Notes under the pieces: model-generated | What the model was told of the DNA's origin: nothing | What the model saw: the letters and a program-made list of their open reading frames with translations, nothing else | The model's database searches: none | Translations under genes and position numbers: made by a program | Shown here: positions 53,078-64,000 of the stretch, in pieces | Layout of the letters: each line of letters opens with the position of its first letter | Position numbering within the stretch: position 1 is the stretch's first letter | Source: Craterostigma plantagineum | Taxonomy: Eukaryota; Streptophyta; Magnoliopsida; Lamiales; Linderniaceae | Assembly: GCA_027422505.1 (NCBI GenBank) | Contig: JAPQWV010000498.1 | Location: forward strand, 310,001 to 374,000 | DNA length: 64,000 bases | Direction: 5' to 3'

Positions 53078-53826
53078 GAGTTATTTTGTTGTGGGACACG
53101 CCAAAATATGTTTTTTTTTTATCCGATTGATGACAAAAGTAGTGAATCTACCTAGGCCATTGATGCCATCTTTGTAGCCGGACCGGAGCATGATGGATAG
53201 GCAAGTTCATCTTAGTTTTTGAATACTTGTCATTTAAGAATATATTAAAATTGAAGGTAACTTAGGCACAATCTTAGAAATAAGTGAATTATTGCAATCT
53301 CAGCCGATAGAAAAAGAAAAACCCAAGAACACTTGCATCTGTTGGGGAACAACTCGTTTACATATTCGATTCGGCACATAATGTTATTTTTTAAGTACAT
53401 AATGTTAGAGTCCAGATTTCTCAAACATTTCTCAACTTACTTCATGATCCACACATATAGGGCTGGCCCAATGAACCAAGGCCGCCCAATTAATCACCTA
53501 TCCAGCCCAACTAAAGCCCCAATATGCAGCCCAAATAGTGAGTCCAAATCGAAAAGCTTTGTCGCACGTGCTGCCTAGATCTACTGCCAATTGATGAAAT
53601 TGCCAAATTATCTTTTTTTGCTTTTTTCATGAAGTAAAAGTAATCGATTAATCAGATAATTGTTAGTTAATGTTTAAATAAAACTACTAAAAAAAATCTT
53701 TGTGGGTGCGCGCGTGTGAGGTATGAGATCGATGTTTGAAAAGGACAAAACCCCACAAATCATTGCCGTGGAAATGGCCGACCCAACATTACTTAGTGGG
53801 AGGCAGAGTCGCACAAATCCGATAAA

Positions 53827-53891
<65 letters not shown>

Positions 53892-55058
53892 GCACGCTTT
53901 TTTAATACTTGATAGTGATAAAACTCATGCTTGGTTTCATTAATGAATATTTGTGAGTTAATCCCTTGTACATTATTCTCCTATATACTTATCATTAGTA
54001 TTTTGCTCGAAACCTACAAATTCACGGACAAGGTCTGTTGTTAAAATATCAGATGAGTTTTGTCTGATTCTTTGTACTTGCATGTGGCTTTCCATGAATT
54101 ATTAAAAGAATTTCAGTTGAATGAATAAATATCAATCTCAAGACGCGTGTCCGAAGTTGAATGAATAAATCTCAATCTCAAGACGTTATGCATGATATAA
54201 TACTTCCATCTTTTTTGATATCGATGTAAATTGGAAATCACTTTTTCTTTATACGTATATATTGGATTTATTTACGTTAAATATTCATGAAAGGAACCTT
54301 TCATGCAGACAATCTATGAACGATACGAAAACTAAAAGTCACATATTTATAGATAGAACGCAACTACGATTTCTAGAAGGAGAATCTATACCAATGGGTA
54401 TGTGCATGGATGCCATTTCTTTGTAGTGGGAATAGTCAAAAGAAATATCTACAATTGCATAATTATATATATGGACTTTCCAATATTCCCTTCGAAATGT
54501 TCAAATTAGTTATTGAATGGTATCTTCCAATATTCCTCCATACCAATTATGAATTCCTATAAAGTTACAAGCTTTTTCTGCTTTGTACATGACGTTTCGT
54601 CTCTAATTTGAAAATAGGACTCTAATATTTCTCTTTTCATTTTTTCCTCATGGGACAACTCCCCTCATTAATAATTTTCGTCCCACGTCCACGCATATAT
54701 GACTAATGAATGGTGTGTTTGAGGTGAAAATTTAAGAAAAGCTTTCAATATGATATAATAAGACAATTCAGGAAATTTCTAAAATCAGCATTTATTAATG
54801 GCATAATTGAAAATCAGAACCAAGAGATAAATGACAAATAGCCACAAGCATTTTCCTTTGTTTTCATCCTGAAAAAAAAAAAATCCAAACTACAAAGTAC
54901 GATTTTACAAATTGTACTACGAAAGTGCCTAATTAAACATGAAACGGTTATTTAAAAATCACCCCTTCTTTTTCTTCCTCCCTCAAAAACCCTTTTTTCA
55001 TCAATCTTGATACTAAACTCTAATATCTCAAAGATCGTTCATGATTCCATTCCTTCCA
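53078..55058. other. Intergenic region with simple repeats
   Basis: About 2 kb between PAR1 and PIN1. It includes the CT microsatellite and a small tandem duplication of 'gttgaatgaataaat.tcaatctcaagacg' (about 54116-54186). No gene is supported. Confidence 0.4.
53829..53892. repeat. (CT)n followed by (CA)n microsatellite
   Basis: About 24 CT units directly followed by about 8 CA units. Confidence 0.9.
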
Positions 55059-57965
55059 TCATATGCCCAACAATATGTAGTAGACGAGCGTTATTGGCAA
55101 AGCAATAAGCATCCCAAATATCACCCTGCACATCAAATATACCCTCCATTAAATATCGCATTTTCAACAATCAATCACATCGCAGAAATAACAGAAAATA
55201 AAAACTAATTTCGAACTTACCCCGTGCTTAGAATGTCGGGGTGTACATTGTATTCCTTGGCAAAGACGAAGGGTACAATCCCTTGAGGCAAAGCAGCCTG
55301 CAAATACTCCCATTTTTTAAATAAACTAGAATTTTTGTCGTGGTACGTAAATAAATGACCGTATATTTTAATACTTCTGCCACAAAGACGACTTATTCCC
55401 AATTCCCATGCATACATACATTTCATTTAAAACCCATAATAGAGCTCATCCTCACGTGTTCGACTGCCATATTTTTGGTGTAATCACAATATTTAAACGA
55501 TCTATTTTATCATTTTTTAATGTAACATAATTGAAAATATTAGAATAAAAGGAAGAAATAAAAACCTGGACAATAGCAACGCGCAAAAGAACGCCGCGGA
55601 GGCCAACGGCAATGGAAGCAGCGGCCATGACAGCTGGCCCAGTTAGGAATCTCACGGCCATTGAGAAAGCTGCTACTGAGTTACCACATGCAATAATCCT
55701 CGGCTGTAATGCCATAAATAGACCTAATATATATTGCAATAAATAATAATAATAATAAAAAAGATAGTTTAGTTAATGAAATCATGTATGTGTCAATCAA
55801 AATCAATCAGCAGGAAAAAAAAAAAATTCCCCCCAAAAAACATCATCAGACATCCGTCATTGTCATCAACAGAAGAAGGCATGCTAGAAAAAAAACCATA
55901 ATAACTAATAATGCTTCTATTCTACTGCCACTACTATGCTTTAGAGGTACTTTACTGACATTATTTCATGTAAGAAAAGATAGTAAACAAATAAATAAAG
56001 GAACAGACATGTTATCATGAGCAGCGCTAGCTTTTTTTTTTTTTCCAAGCATGCCTTTGGTTGGTGCTTTTTTTCTTGATTATCTTACTCTACTACAGCA
56101 CTAAAGATAGATCACAGATGCATGCTTAAATGATTAATTTATTGCGTTGGAGTTGGTCTCATCATTTTGTTTGGTCTTTTGGTTAAATTGAAACTGAGGA
56201 ATAAATAAAAACTGTAGTTTTAACATAAAAATTGCATTTTTTTAATCATCGGCAGAGAGGCTTACCAAGGCTGAACATGGCCATGCCAAGGCCTGCATCT
56301 GATAGTATGGAGATGGACTTTGCTATTATTGCAGGCATTTCAACGTGCCACCTTGGAAAAAGAATCAGTGTAAGGAAGAGGAAATGTAAGAAGAGAAACA
56401 AACTATGTATGCTCTGTGTACGTATGTGCATACCTGAACGAAACAAGAGACCATGTGAGGCCGATTAAGCTTGAATAAGTGTTGGGATTTCTGATCAGTT
56501 TCCTCCAAACCATGATTAGAATGAGCCTCGTCATTACACTCGTCGGAGGCATCACTTTCACTTTGTTCTCGCCCACTTTGTTGGTCTCTCCCTCGACATC
56601 GCCGTCGCCTCTGTTAGCAAAGCTGAACTCATCTCTCTCGAGATACTCTTCTTGGTTATCTCTTCGCCCCTCGACTGTTGAAAAAGATAAAGATAAAAAA
56701 TCAAACCTTTACTCTCTATCTGCAACTGCGATGATACTGAAATCGCGGGCATTGCAAAAGATCGTACCTTTCGCAGGAGAGACGGCGATCCTATGATCTT
56801 TATTACCGTTGGCGTGGTGGTACTGTTCCGAGGCGCTGTAATGGTGATCGTTCCCACCAAAGACGTCGGAGACCGGCGAGGCGCTAGAGCTCCATACGAA
56901 CATGTGAAGATCTTTTCCGCCGCCGTCTCCTTCGTTCTTATGCTGCTGCTTTTTGTTGACAGCTTTCGTCGCCGTGGGCGAGAACATACCAGCGTTCGGC
57001 GCAGGGTAACTGCTTGCGTTATTGCCTCCATGAAAGAATCTCGACTTGTTATTGTTCGCAGCATTCTCTTCCTCGAAGTTCGAAGCCCTAGGCGTGGGCC
57101 CCCTCGAATTCGCCGACAGCCCATAAGCGTCGTTCGCACCGAAGTTCGAATTCCGACCACCATTGACATTACCCATCATGGAGTAGAAATCCGTGTGGTT
57201 AAAGCTCGAACCCCTCGGCGTAGGATTCCTCGAAGATTGCAGGGAGTAAATCTCGGCGTTGGTGAGATTCGACGGCCTCGGCGTCGTAGAAGAGAACCCC
57301 ATCGACCTCCTAGAGTAAATATCAGACCTCGAAGCATTCGATTTCCTTACAGTGACATGGAGCTTCCCATCCTCCTTAACCTCAGCTTCAGTCTCCAAAG
57401 GCTGTCTCCCGTCAAGCGACATCACATCGGAGTCCACGTGGATCGAGACAATGGACCCCGCCGTGTCGGGAAACTGCTCGGAGATCAGCATCTTGGCACC
57501 TCTGTACTCAAACATGAACAGCATCAGAGTGTACCATATGATGCACTGAAGCACGACTATCTGAACCATCAAGCTCCCTGAGAAATCGCCGTACATGCCC
57601 TTGAGCAAGGGTATGCCCATGACGAGCGTGTTGGGCAGAGTGGAGAGAGAGAACAGCGTGATGGTCCATTCGAGGCAGCCGCGGCGGCTCACGTTAGCCC
57701 AGACGGCGAGCGCGGCCAAGACGATGAGCTTCTGAAGCGTGTCGGCGGCGATGAACCTAAGGTTCATGGTGTAGGGATTGTTGGAAGCTATGAAGTGGAA
57801 GGAGAGGAGAGGCACGGCGAAGAGCGCGACGAAGCGGTTTATCCCCGAGCATTGGTCAGGGGTGAAGATCTTCCACCATTTCACGGAGCCGTAGGCGAGC
57901 ACCATGGCTACGTAGAGAGGCACAACTGCTGTCATAACATGGTAGAAATCCGTTAAAGTTATCAT
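55059..57965 (-). CDS. PIN1: PIN1-type auxin efflux carrier
   Basis: Plasma-membrane auxin exporter that drives polar auxin flow. Six exons (56768-57965, 56434-56674, 56266-56351, 55566-55723, 55221-55297, 55059-55125) give 608 residues. The N-terminal bundle ([39 protein letters not shown]) and C-terminal bundle ([64 protein letters not shown]) flank a long cytosolic loop. The loop has three TPRxS sites (TPRPSN, TPRGSS, TPRASN) that PINOID/D6PK kinases phosphorylate in canonical PINs. It also holds [30 protein letters not shown] blocks and [22 protein letters not shown] canonical long-loop PIN of the PIN1 clade; a close PIN1 duplicate cannot be excluded. Confidence 0.95.
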
Positions 57966-58239
57966 CTTTAGGCCAAGTTCTTTTCTTTGAGGAAGAGAGT
58001 AAGCTTAGAGGGGGTCTTTCTCTTTCTTCTTGGTAAAACTAAGTGGGAACTTTTGCTAGTATGCTGCTGCACTGCAGATGAGCATGAGAGGTTATACTTT
58101 GGTTGGTTATGAGTATAAAGGAGCCCCAAGGGACAGAATGGTAATTTTCATTTTAAATTATATTTACTTACACAGCATACAATGTGCAGTTTCGAGAGTA
58201 GCAACTTGCAAAAAAGGGTTGGCAAGTGTTTTGAAAATC

Positions 58240-58263
58240 GATCTTTACCATTTCACACACAGT
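58240..58263 (-). promoter_or_regulatory. 24-bp shared element, PIN1 side
   Basis: Read in PIN1's direction the 24 bases run ACTGTGTGTGAAATGG then TAAAGATC, ending about 275 bp before the PIN1 ATG. An exact copy lies at 59705-59728 in the CCCH gene's direction. Function unknown. Confidence 0.5.
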
Positions 58264-59704
58264 CTCCAAAGCAAAAGGGGGGGTGGGGTTGATGAGGATA
58301 TATTCTTTACTATTTACTATGATTAAGTTTTGCTTTTTCTCTTTATATTCCTCTGTTTTTTCTGAGCTTTGTTTGGGATGTCTAACACTGTAATAAGCAT
58401 GTGTGTATGTTGGCTCTAATGGGCTGTCTGTATAAAGCTTTGTAAGTAGTAAAGGGTGTTTGGTTGGAATTTGAGGAAAAAAATCAAAACTTTTTGAGGA
58501 TGTATTCTTCTCTTTGTCTCATTTTTTTTTAAATATAACATTTTCACACACTTGAGTTGTTCTTACATTCCTACCGAGTTTAGTCCGAGATGAACATTAA
58601 TCTAAAATCCCCATGGGACTTTCTTCTGAATAATCTTTTATATATATATTTGACAATTGTATGCTTTTATTTGATTTTGAATTAACGCTCACACCATTGG
58701 GAAGTATAGGATAGTGGAGACTGGCCTAACTAAATAAAATCCAAAGAAGACATATTTTGAGTGCGATGATAATTATGGATTGTGGGCGCGACGTTGATCA
58801 TAAAGTTAATATTGTGTTACTTAAAACTAAATCAGGATGTGTTCATGCATTCACATTATGCATAAAAGTAAATATATTTTCAATAGATTAAAGAAAAAAT
58901 CCCTATGTAGATAAACACAACTAAAGAACTTTACTTCTGTAAAACTTTTCAGGTACACTAAAAAGATCAAGATATTATCTTGTTTAGTAGGTAATAAACG
59001 ACGGATTCTTCGTGAACTTTTTTTCGGGTAAACTTTTCAATCAACAATTTATATGTTTTGTAATGAATTTTATCTTCTATAATTGAAGTATGGAATCGCA
59101 AGTTCCAATATAAAAAATAAATACCTTTTTTTTATCTGGCGCTTCAAGGAAGCACGCACGCTTTGGAATATTGGTGCAATATTTTATCTTGAAAGATACG
59201 GACACAAATGAAACCGATGTAATTGTCTACCGATGTTGTAAGAAAAAGCATTACAAATAAAATAGACTTTATTTAGACCAAAAATTGCCCTTTGTGTTAC
59301 TATTATTATTGTATTATTTCCTTTCATCAACACCACAAACAATAAAAATTACGTTCCAACCGCACAGATTACTACATGAAAAATCATAAATAAATAGAGG
59401 TGTTGTGGTATCAAAGAGAGTATAAAAGGCCGCATTGTGATTATTTTGAGGTAACTCATGTCTCCCATCGTCACGCTTGATCTTTTATTTAAACTCCCAA
59501 AATCGAGAGTCGAGACGAAATAACATAATTTAATAAAGGATGGGATTAACTTTATTAGTTAGGCTTAGGACCACATTTTATATTTTATTTGGCGTAAATG
59601 AATTTGGTAAATTCGAGGGATTTAACCTTGAAATGGCTAATAGTTTGTCCTCATCGCACATGAAAAAACGAATCACACGGAATATTCAGCGTAGAATATA
59701 AGGA

Positions 59705-59728
59705 ACTGTGTGTGAAATGGTAAAGATC
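59705..59728 (+). promoter_or_regulatory. 24-bp shared element, CCCH side
   Basis: Perfect inverted copy of 58240-58263, ending about 285 bp before the ATG at 60014. Orientation relative to the gene is the same as on the PIN1 side. Confidence 0.5.
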
Positions 59729-60013
59729 AAAGCTTTTGCAACAAAAGAAGTAACCGTGGAATGGAACCGTAGTTTGGAGACTTTGACCTAATAAATTAAT
59801 TTGATACAATTTAATGTGAATTAATAACGACATAGATATCGATCGATATAAATAAACGATCTGGAAAGAAAAATGAAAAGGTTAATGAGATCGTCGCATT
59901 ATTTATTTCTTACGAAGCATTTTGAGCCCAAAAATAAAAAAAGAAATAAATTATCAAAAGCCTCCGAAAATAAGGGTTTTCATTGTCGCGTTTCAAATGT
60001 GGAGGGACCACCC

Positions 60014-62153
60014 ATGGCTGAAGACCAAATTCAAAGACGAGGCTTTCTTCATGCGATGCCTGATCCTATGGTTCCCAATGTCGATTCTCATCGCTTAGAG
60101 TCCGAATCTTCCCTAAATTTCTACGACGGCGACGACCCGCAATTTCTCAAAATCGTTGAGAGGGAAATTTATGAGCTTACGATTAAGGAGGCTGAAATAG
60201 AGGGATTGAAAGACGCCGCTTATAGAGGTGACGATGGCGACAAAGAGGAACGAGAGGAAAGGTACGATCTTGGCGGTGAAAATGGTGAAGGAATCTTCCA
60301 TGATGAGGTTGAGAATGAGGAGAACAGAAGATGGTTCTTTGGGGATTTGGGAAGGCAGAGAAACGACGGCCGAAGGTGGACAAAGTATCCTATGAGGCCC
60401 GCAGCTGAGGATTGTGCTTTCTACATGAAAACTGGGTCCTGCAAATATGGGCCGAGCTGCAAATATAATCATCCTCCTAGGAGAAACAATCTAGTAAGTG
60501 TTCTGTGTTTTTTACGAGGGATAAACCTTTTTGTTGGAATTGCTTTATTTCTTTAATACGTAAGATAGTTATATCATTTGTGAGCCAATTTTCGTTATCT
60601 TTTATGAGGTTCTGTTTGTTTTTGCAGGCTGCCAAAGAGAGGATGACATGGAGAGAAGAAAGCTCGGGTGGAAGCTTATCACCTGGCGAATGCAAGGTTT
60701 GTTCCTTTCCCACCTATTTGCTTGTCCTTTTTTCATAAATTTTCTGGCAGTGCAGTTGTTTCATCTCTGTGGTGCTTGTTTCTCGATGGTTGTGTGATGT
60801 GAAGTTTTTCTTCATCTTTTGCTGCAGTTCTACTTAACATCAGGGGGATGCAAGTTTGGAAAGGACTGCAAATTCTCGCATAGTTCAGATAAAACCATGA
60901 CATCCCAGATCCCTGAACTTAACGTTCTACGCCTGCCTATTCGTCCAGTAGAGCCTCTCTCTTTTTCTCGCTTTACTTCTATTCTGTATTGACTTAATAA
61001 TTGAGCTCAACACTGCACATGCTGAATTTTTGTTTAAATTAACTAAGTGTTGGATATAGAATGATTAACATATTATGTAAATATGTTTTCCATGAGGCAG
61101 AGTAGCGTATGACACGTAAATATCAGATCTCATATGACCGAACTAACACTGAAACTCATGTTTGGTTTGGCAGAAATGGGGAGAGGAAACTGTGTTTTTT
61201 TTTTTTTTTTGTCCTTTTTGCTTTGTCAGACATTTGGTTTGAAATTTATTCAATCTAATCGAAACTCTCCATGTAATCGAGTCTCGCGGTTAAAAGTTGC
61301 TTAATTTATCTTATCATACAGAGCAATAATTACCCTCTATTTTTTGAGTTCTTGGGAATTCTCTTCTTTAACAGGGAGAAAAGGAGTGTCCTCACTACAT
61401 GCGAACTGGCTCGTGCAAGTACGGTTCCACTTGCAGGTTTCATCATCCAAATCCCAGCTCAGTCCCCGAGGGAAGCGATATACCTTCTTCTTCTTCATGG
61501 TTTTTGCCCCGAGCTATCAAAGAAGCTTCAACATATATACCTTCCATATCCCCTCCAAATCAAAGCTCCACTGCTTCAAGCCCCAAGTGGAATGGATATC
61601 AGGTAAATTTCATCATGGTTTTAGCATCTGCCATTGTCATCGAGTTTATATCTTTTTCGGGATTTTTTGACATGTTTTTCAAGGCTGGGACGTACCAAAC
61701 TTCTGAGGGAGGGTTGCCTATTCCTCCAGCGTTTTCTGTAGTAGCTAAGCTGCCCATCAACTTTGGCGCTCAAAATCGTCATAACAGCTTAGTCGATGGA
61801 TACCCTGAACGTCCTGGCGAACCTGAATGCAATCACTTCGTGAGGACTGGGTACTGTAAATTCAATTCGAGCTGCAAATTTCACCATCCAAAGAGTCGAT
61901 CACCTCATTTGAAAGCAGGGTTTTTTGCACTCAATGACAAAGGCTTGCCTCTGAGACCTGTAAGTTAAATTATACCTGAGTTTCTAATACGATGTTTCCC
62001 TTGATTGTCGTATGTGACCTCTTTTTGTTTGTTCTTAATGCATAGGATCAGCCTATTTGTTCGTTCTACCACCGCTACAGCATTTGCAAGTACGGGCCAA
62101 GTTGTAAATATGATCATCCTTCGAGTTACTCTCCAATGCCTCCTCCATTCTGA
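60014..62153 (+). CDS. CCCH zinc finger protein with five fingers (ZFN type)
   Basis: Likely RNA- or DNA-binding regulator of the plant non-TZF C3H group (ZFN1-3/HUA1-like). Exons 60014-60493, 60628-60696, 60828-60947, 61375-61602, 61684-61959 and 62046-62153 give 426 residues. Five C-x8-C-x5-C-x3-H fingers: CAFYMKTGSCKYGPSCKYNH, CKFYLTSGGCKFGKDCKFSH, CPHYMRTGSCKYGSTCRFHH, CNHFVRTGYCKFNSSCKFHH and CSFYHRYSICKYGPSCKYDH. The first three are close together. A Ser/Pro-rich linker separates fingers 3 and 4, as in this subfamily. An acidic, Glu-rich N-terminus precedes finger 1. I chose the Met at 60014 (MAEDQIQRRGF). An in-frame upstream ATG at 59873 would add 47 basic residues and is less likely. 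Confidence 0.92.
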
Positions 62154-63166
62154 TAAACTCCTTTAGATGAAATGAAATGAGAGCTGCTTTTTCATGTCTT
62201 AAGCGTAGAGATCTTCTGCTTTTAATTTAAACTGTTTCTTTTTTCGTTATTACCTGGGATGGGATAGAAGCAGAGCAGAGGAGACTGAATCCTCCATAAT
62301 ATTATATATCTGTTGATTATTTGGTAATATGATTAGTGCGCGGGCTCAAGCTCTTTTCCTAAAGCCCGATTCCCAAGCCTTGCCTTGTGAAATTAATTGT
62401 CCATTTCCATGATAATGAAATTTAAATGATAAATTTTCTCCGCGTATGAGTATGACCTAGTAGTGATTAGGTTTTGAGATACTTTTTGAGTATTGAGTTT
62501 AGATTCACTAGTGACCTTGATTTTTAACGTTGGTTGGGTGGAATATATGGTGGAAATTTTCACCCACCCTCAAACTGTCCATAGCTGATTGAGTTCAAGA
62601 TATATTATTACACTAGCTAGAAGAAAATTGTCAGACAATGTGGTACGTACTTTGTAGCTGACAAGAAGGTACATGATAAGCTACCTCGATTAAAATCCCA
62701 CTGCATCATTGATTCCAACTTGTGAGTTGAGTTATTACATCCCATTCAACAATTATTTTGATATCATAATAACCCAATCAAGTAAATCTATGGTTAGTGA
62801 AGGTCAATGGTTCAATTTCACTTGTGTACTCTTACTAACTATTTGTATAGTATGTGTGTATATCGGGGCAAGTGGCATTATTTTCCCTTCATAAGTCGGC
62901 TTTTAGGGTTTATGTGGCGTTGGTGTGTGGGGGATAATGTAAAAAAAAAAAAAACAGACAGCGAAGTGTAAGAACTAAAAAAGTATTCCACTTGCCATAC
63001 CTATATTATATTAGCAATTGAAATGTTGAAATAAGAACGAAATAAATGCATGAGCAGGTGGTTGCTGCTGTTGCCTTGACGTAACAAGACAATGAACATG
63101 CAGTCTTTAATTACACACAACCACCGTAGCAAACAACCATTCCACTAACAATTCGATAAACAATTA
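62154..63166. other. Spacer between CCCH and GDSL genes
   Basis: 3' UTR of the CCCH gene and the GDSL promoter region. A poly-A run lies near 62940-62954. No other gene seen. Confidence 0.4.
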
Positions 63167-63175
63167 TATATATAG
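63167..63175 (+). promoter_or_regulatory. TATA box of GDSL lipase gene
   Basis: TATATATAG about 100 bp before the ATG at 63274. Confidence 0.5.
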
Positions 63176-63273
63176 GCAATGATCAAACAAACCCTAAATC
63201 GACTAGACCATTCCTATACAACCAAGGTGTACCCTCGTTCCTCATTCCAAAACAAGAAATAATAAAAGAAAAG

Positions 63274-63930
63274 ATGACGACGACTAACACAAACTCCTTT
63301 CAAGTACCAATAAAACTCCTCGCAATAACAACGCTCACAACACTTCTTCTCCTCACTTCTAAGGCAACCTCGTCGCCATTGCCTTTCAAGAAGCTATACG
63401 CCTTCGGAGATTCTTACACAGACACTGGAAACACGCGAACCTCGACGGGCCCCACCGCCTTCAACCACGTGTCGGACCCACCGTACGGCGTCACGTTCTT
63501 CCACCGCCCCACCAACCGTTACTCCGACGGCCGCATAGTCTTGGACTTCCTCGCCGAAGCCCTAGGCCTACCTTTTACCCCTCCCTACAGAGACCCTAAC
63601 GCCGACCGTTCCTATGGCGTCAGCTTCGCCGTCGGCGGAGCCACGGCGATAAGGCACGGCTTCTTCGCCAAGAACAACATCAGCTTCAACCTAGTGAAGC
63701 AGTCTCTTCAGACGCAGCTAGTTTGGCTCGACAAGGTGTTGAAGGAGAGCAAAGATGGGTACTGTAGAGACGTGGAGACAACGCCGGAGGAGTGTAAGAA
63801 GGCTTTCGACGATTCTTTGATATGGGTTGGCGAGATTGGCGCAAACGATTATACTGCTAGCCTTGGATCCTCTCTCTCTAGTAGGGTTATTCGATCTCTT
63901 GCCATAAAAAGCGTTGACGGTTTCTTACAG
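63274..63930 (+). CDS. GDSL esterase/lipase, first exon only
   Basis: Secreted SGNH-hydrolase family member acting on acyl esters; substrate unknown. A signal peptide (IKLLAITTLTTLLLLTSKATS) leads to block I FGDSYTDTGN with the catalytic Ser. A Gly-containing block II (SFAVGGATA) and block III GEIGANDY follow. The exon ends at CAG|GTGAAA after 63930, a typical intron position for this family; the frame would otherwise stop two codons later. Block V with the Asp and His would lie beyond the window, so the gene is cut by the window edge and not necessarily broken. Confidence 0.92.
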
Positions 63931-64000
63931 GTGAAATGACGAGGCGATGGCATGCTTGCTATCTTAAAATATAGGGTCTATTCATCTTTATTCATCTACA

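Larger units (their letters stand above)
57966..59872. other. Divergent promoter region of PIN1 and the CCCH gene
   Basis: About 1.9 kb between divergent starts. It carries the shared 24-bp element reported separately at each end. No coding exon is supported; long stretches are AT-rich. Confidence 0.45.

Noticed and set aside
56793..57581. 262-codon plus-strand Arg-rich frame
   Set aside because: Antisense shadow of the PIN1 hydrophilic-loop exon.

Overview
This is nuclear DNA of a flowering plant, most likely a eudicot. Genes have many short GT-AG introns, spacers are AT-rich, and the gene set is plant-specific: a PIN auxin carrier, phytocyanin, PAR1, CDKD, an LPR-type multicopper oxidase and MIR159. 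An asterid or Lamiales source would fit, but I cannot prove it from one window. Exon models were built by hand; for each complete spliced gene the exon lengths sum to a multiple of three.

Layout. 0.35-4.1 kb (-): AMSH1-type deubiquitinase, 14 exons. 4.4-6.3 kb: a kinesin-like exon fragment and an unrecognised exon series. 6.6-8.6 kb (-): two-domain B3 protein. 9.3-10 kb: dispersed repeat with a hAT-like insertion. 10.3-11.5 kb (-): two-domain phytocyanin. 13.8-14.9 kb (+): PLAC8 protein. 15.3-17.1 kb (-): RING-H2 E3 ligase. 18.3-20.1 kb (-): CCT4 chaperonin. 20.7-23.1 kb (-): CDKD kinase. 23.4-24.7 kb (-): plastid fibrillin. 25.8-36.1 kb: a complete, very young Ty3/gypsy LTR retrotransposon on the minus strand. 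36.45-36.63 kb (+): MIR159 hairpin. 38.3-41.4 kb (+): GH1 beta-glucosidase of the BGLU44 type. 41.9 kb: tRNA-derived SINE. 42.4-44.9 kb (-): LPR1-like multicopper oxidase carrying a compensated frameshift in a copper motif. 46.9-47.4 kb: hAT-like MITE. 47.5-49.6 kb (-): flavin monooxygenase. 50.6-52.0 kb: TRIM-like remnant and a Mutator-like MITE. 52.2-53.0 kb (-): PAR1 protein. 55.1-58.0 kb (-): PIN1-type auxin efflux carrier. 60-62.2 kb (+): five-finger CCCH protein. 63.3 kb to the edge (+): first exon of a GDSL lipase.

Most genes are independent housekeeping or regulatory loci rather than a pathway cluster. The most striking structure is the 10.25-kb retrotransposon. It has identical 5-bp target duplications, an intact 1486-codon polyprotein and two LTRs that differ at only two positions by my reading. 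It sits between a TATA-type promoter with a short leader and the MIR159 hairpin, apparently splitting a conserved microRNA gene. Other points of interest are the altered LPR copper-binding loop, a perfect 24-bp element shared by the divergent PIN1 and CCCH promoters in matching orientation, a probable GC-AG intron in the B3 gene, and several non-autonomous transposons with clear target duplications.
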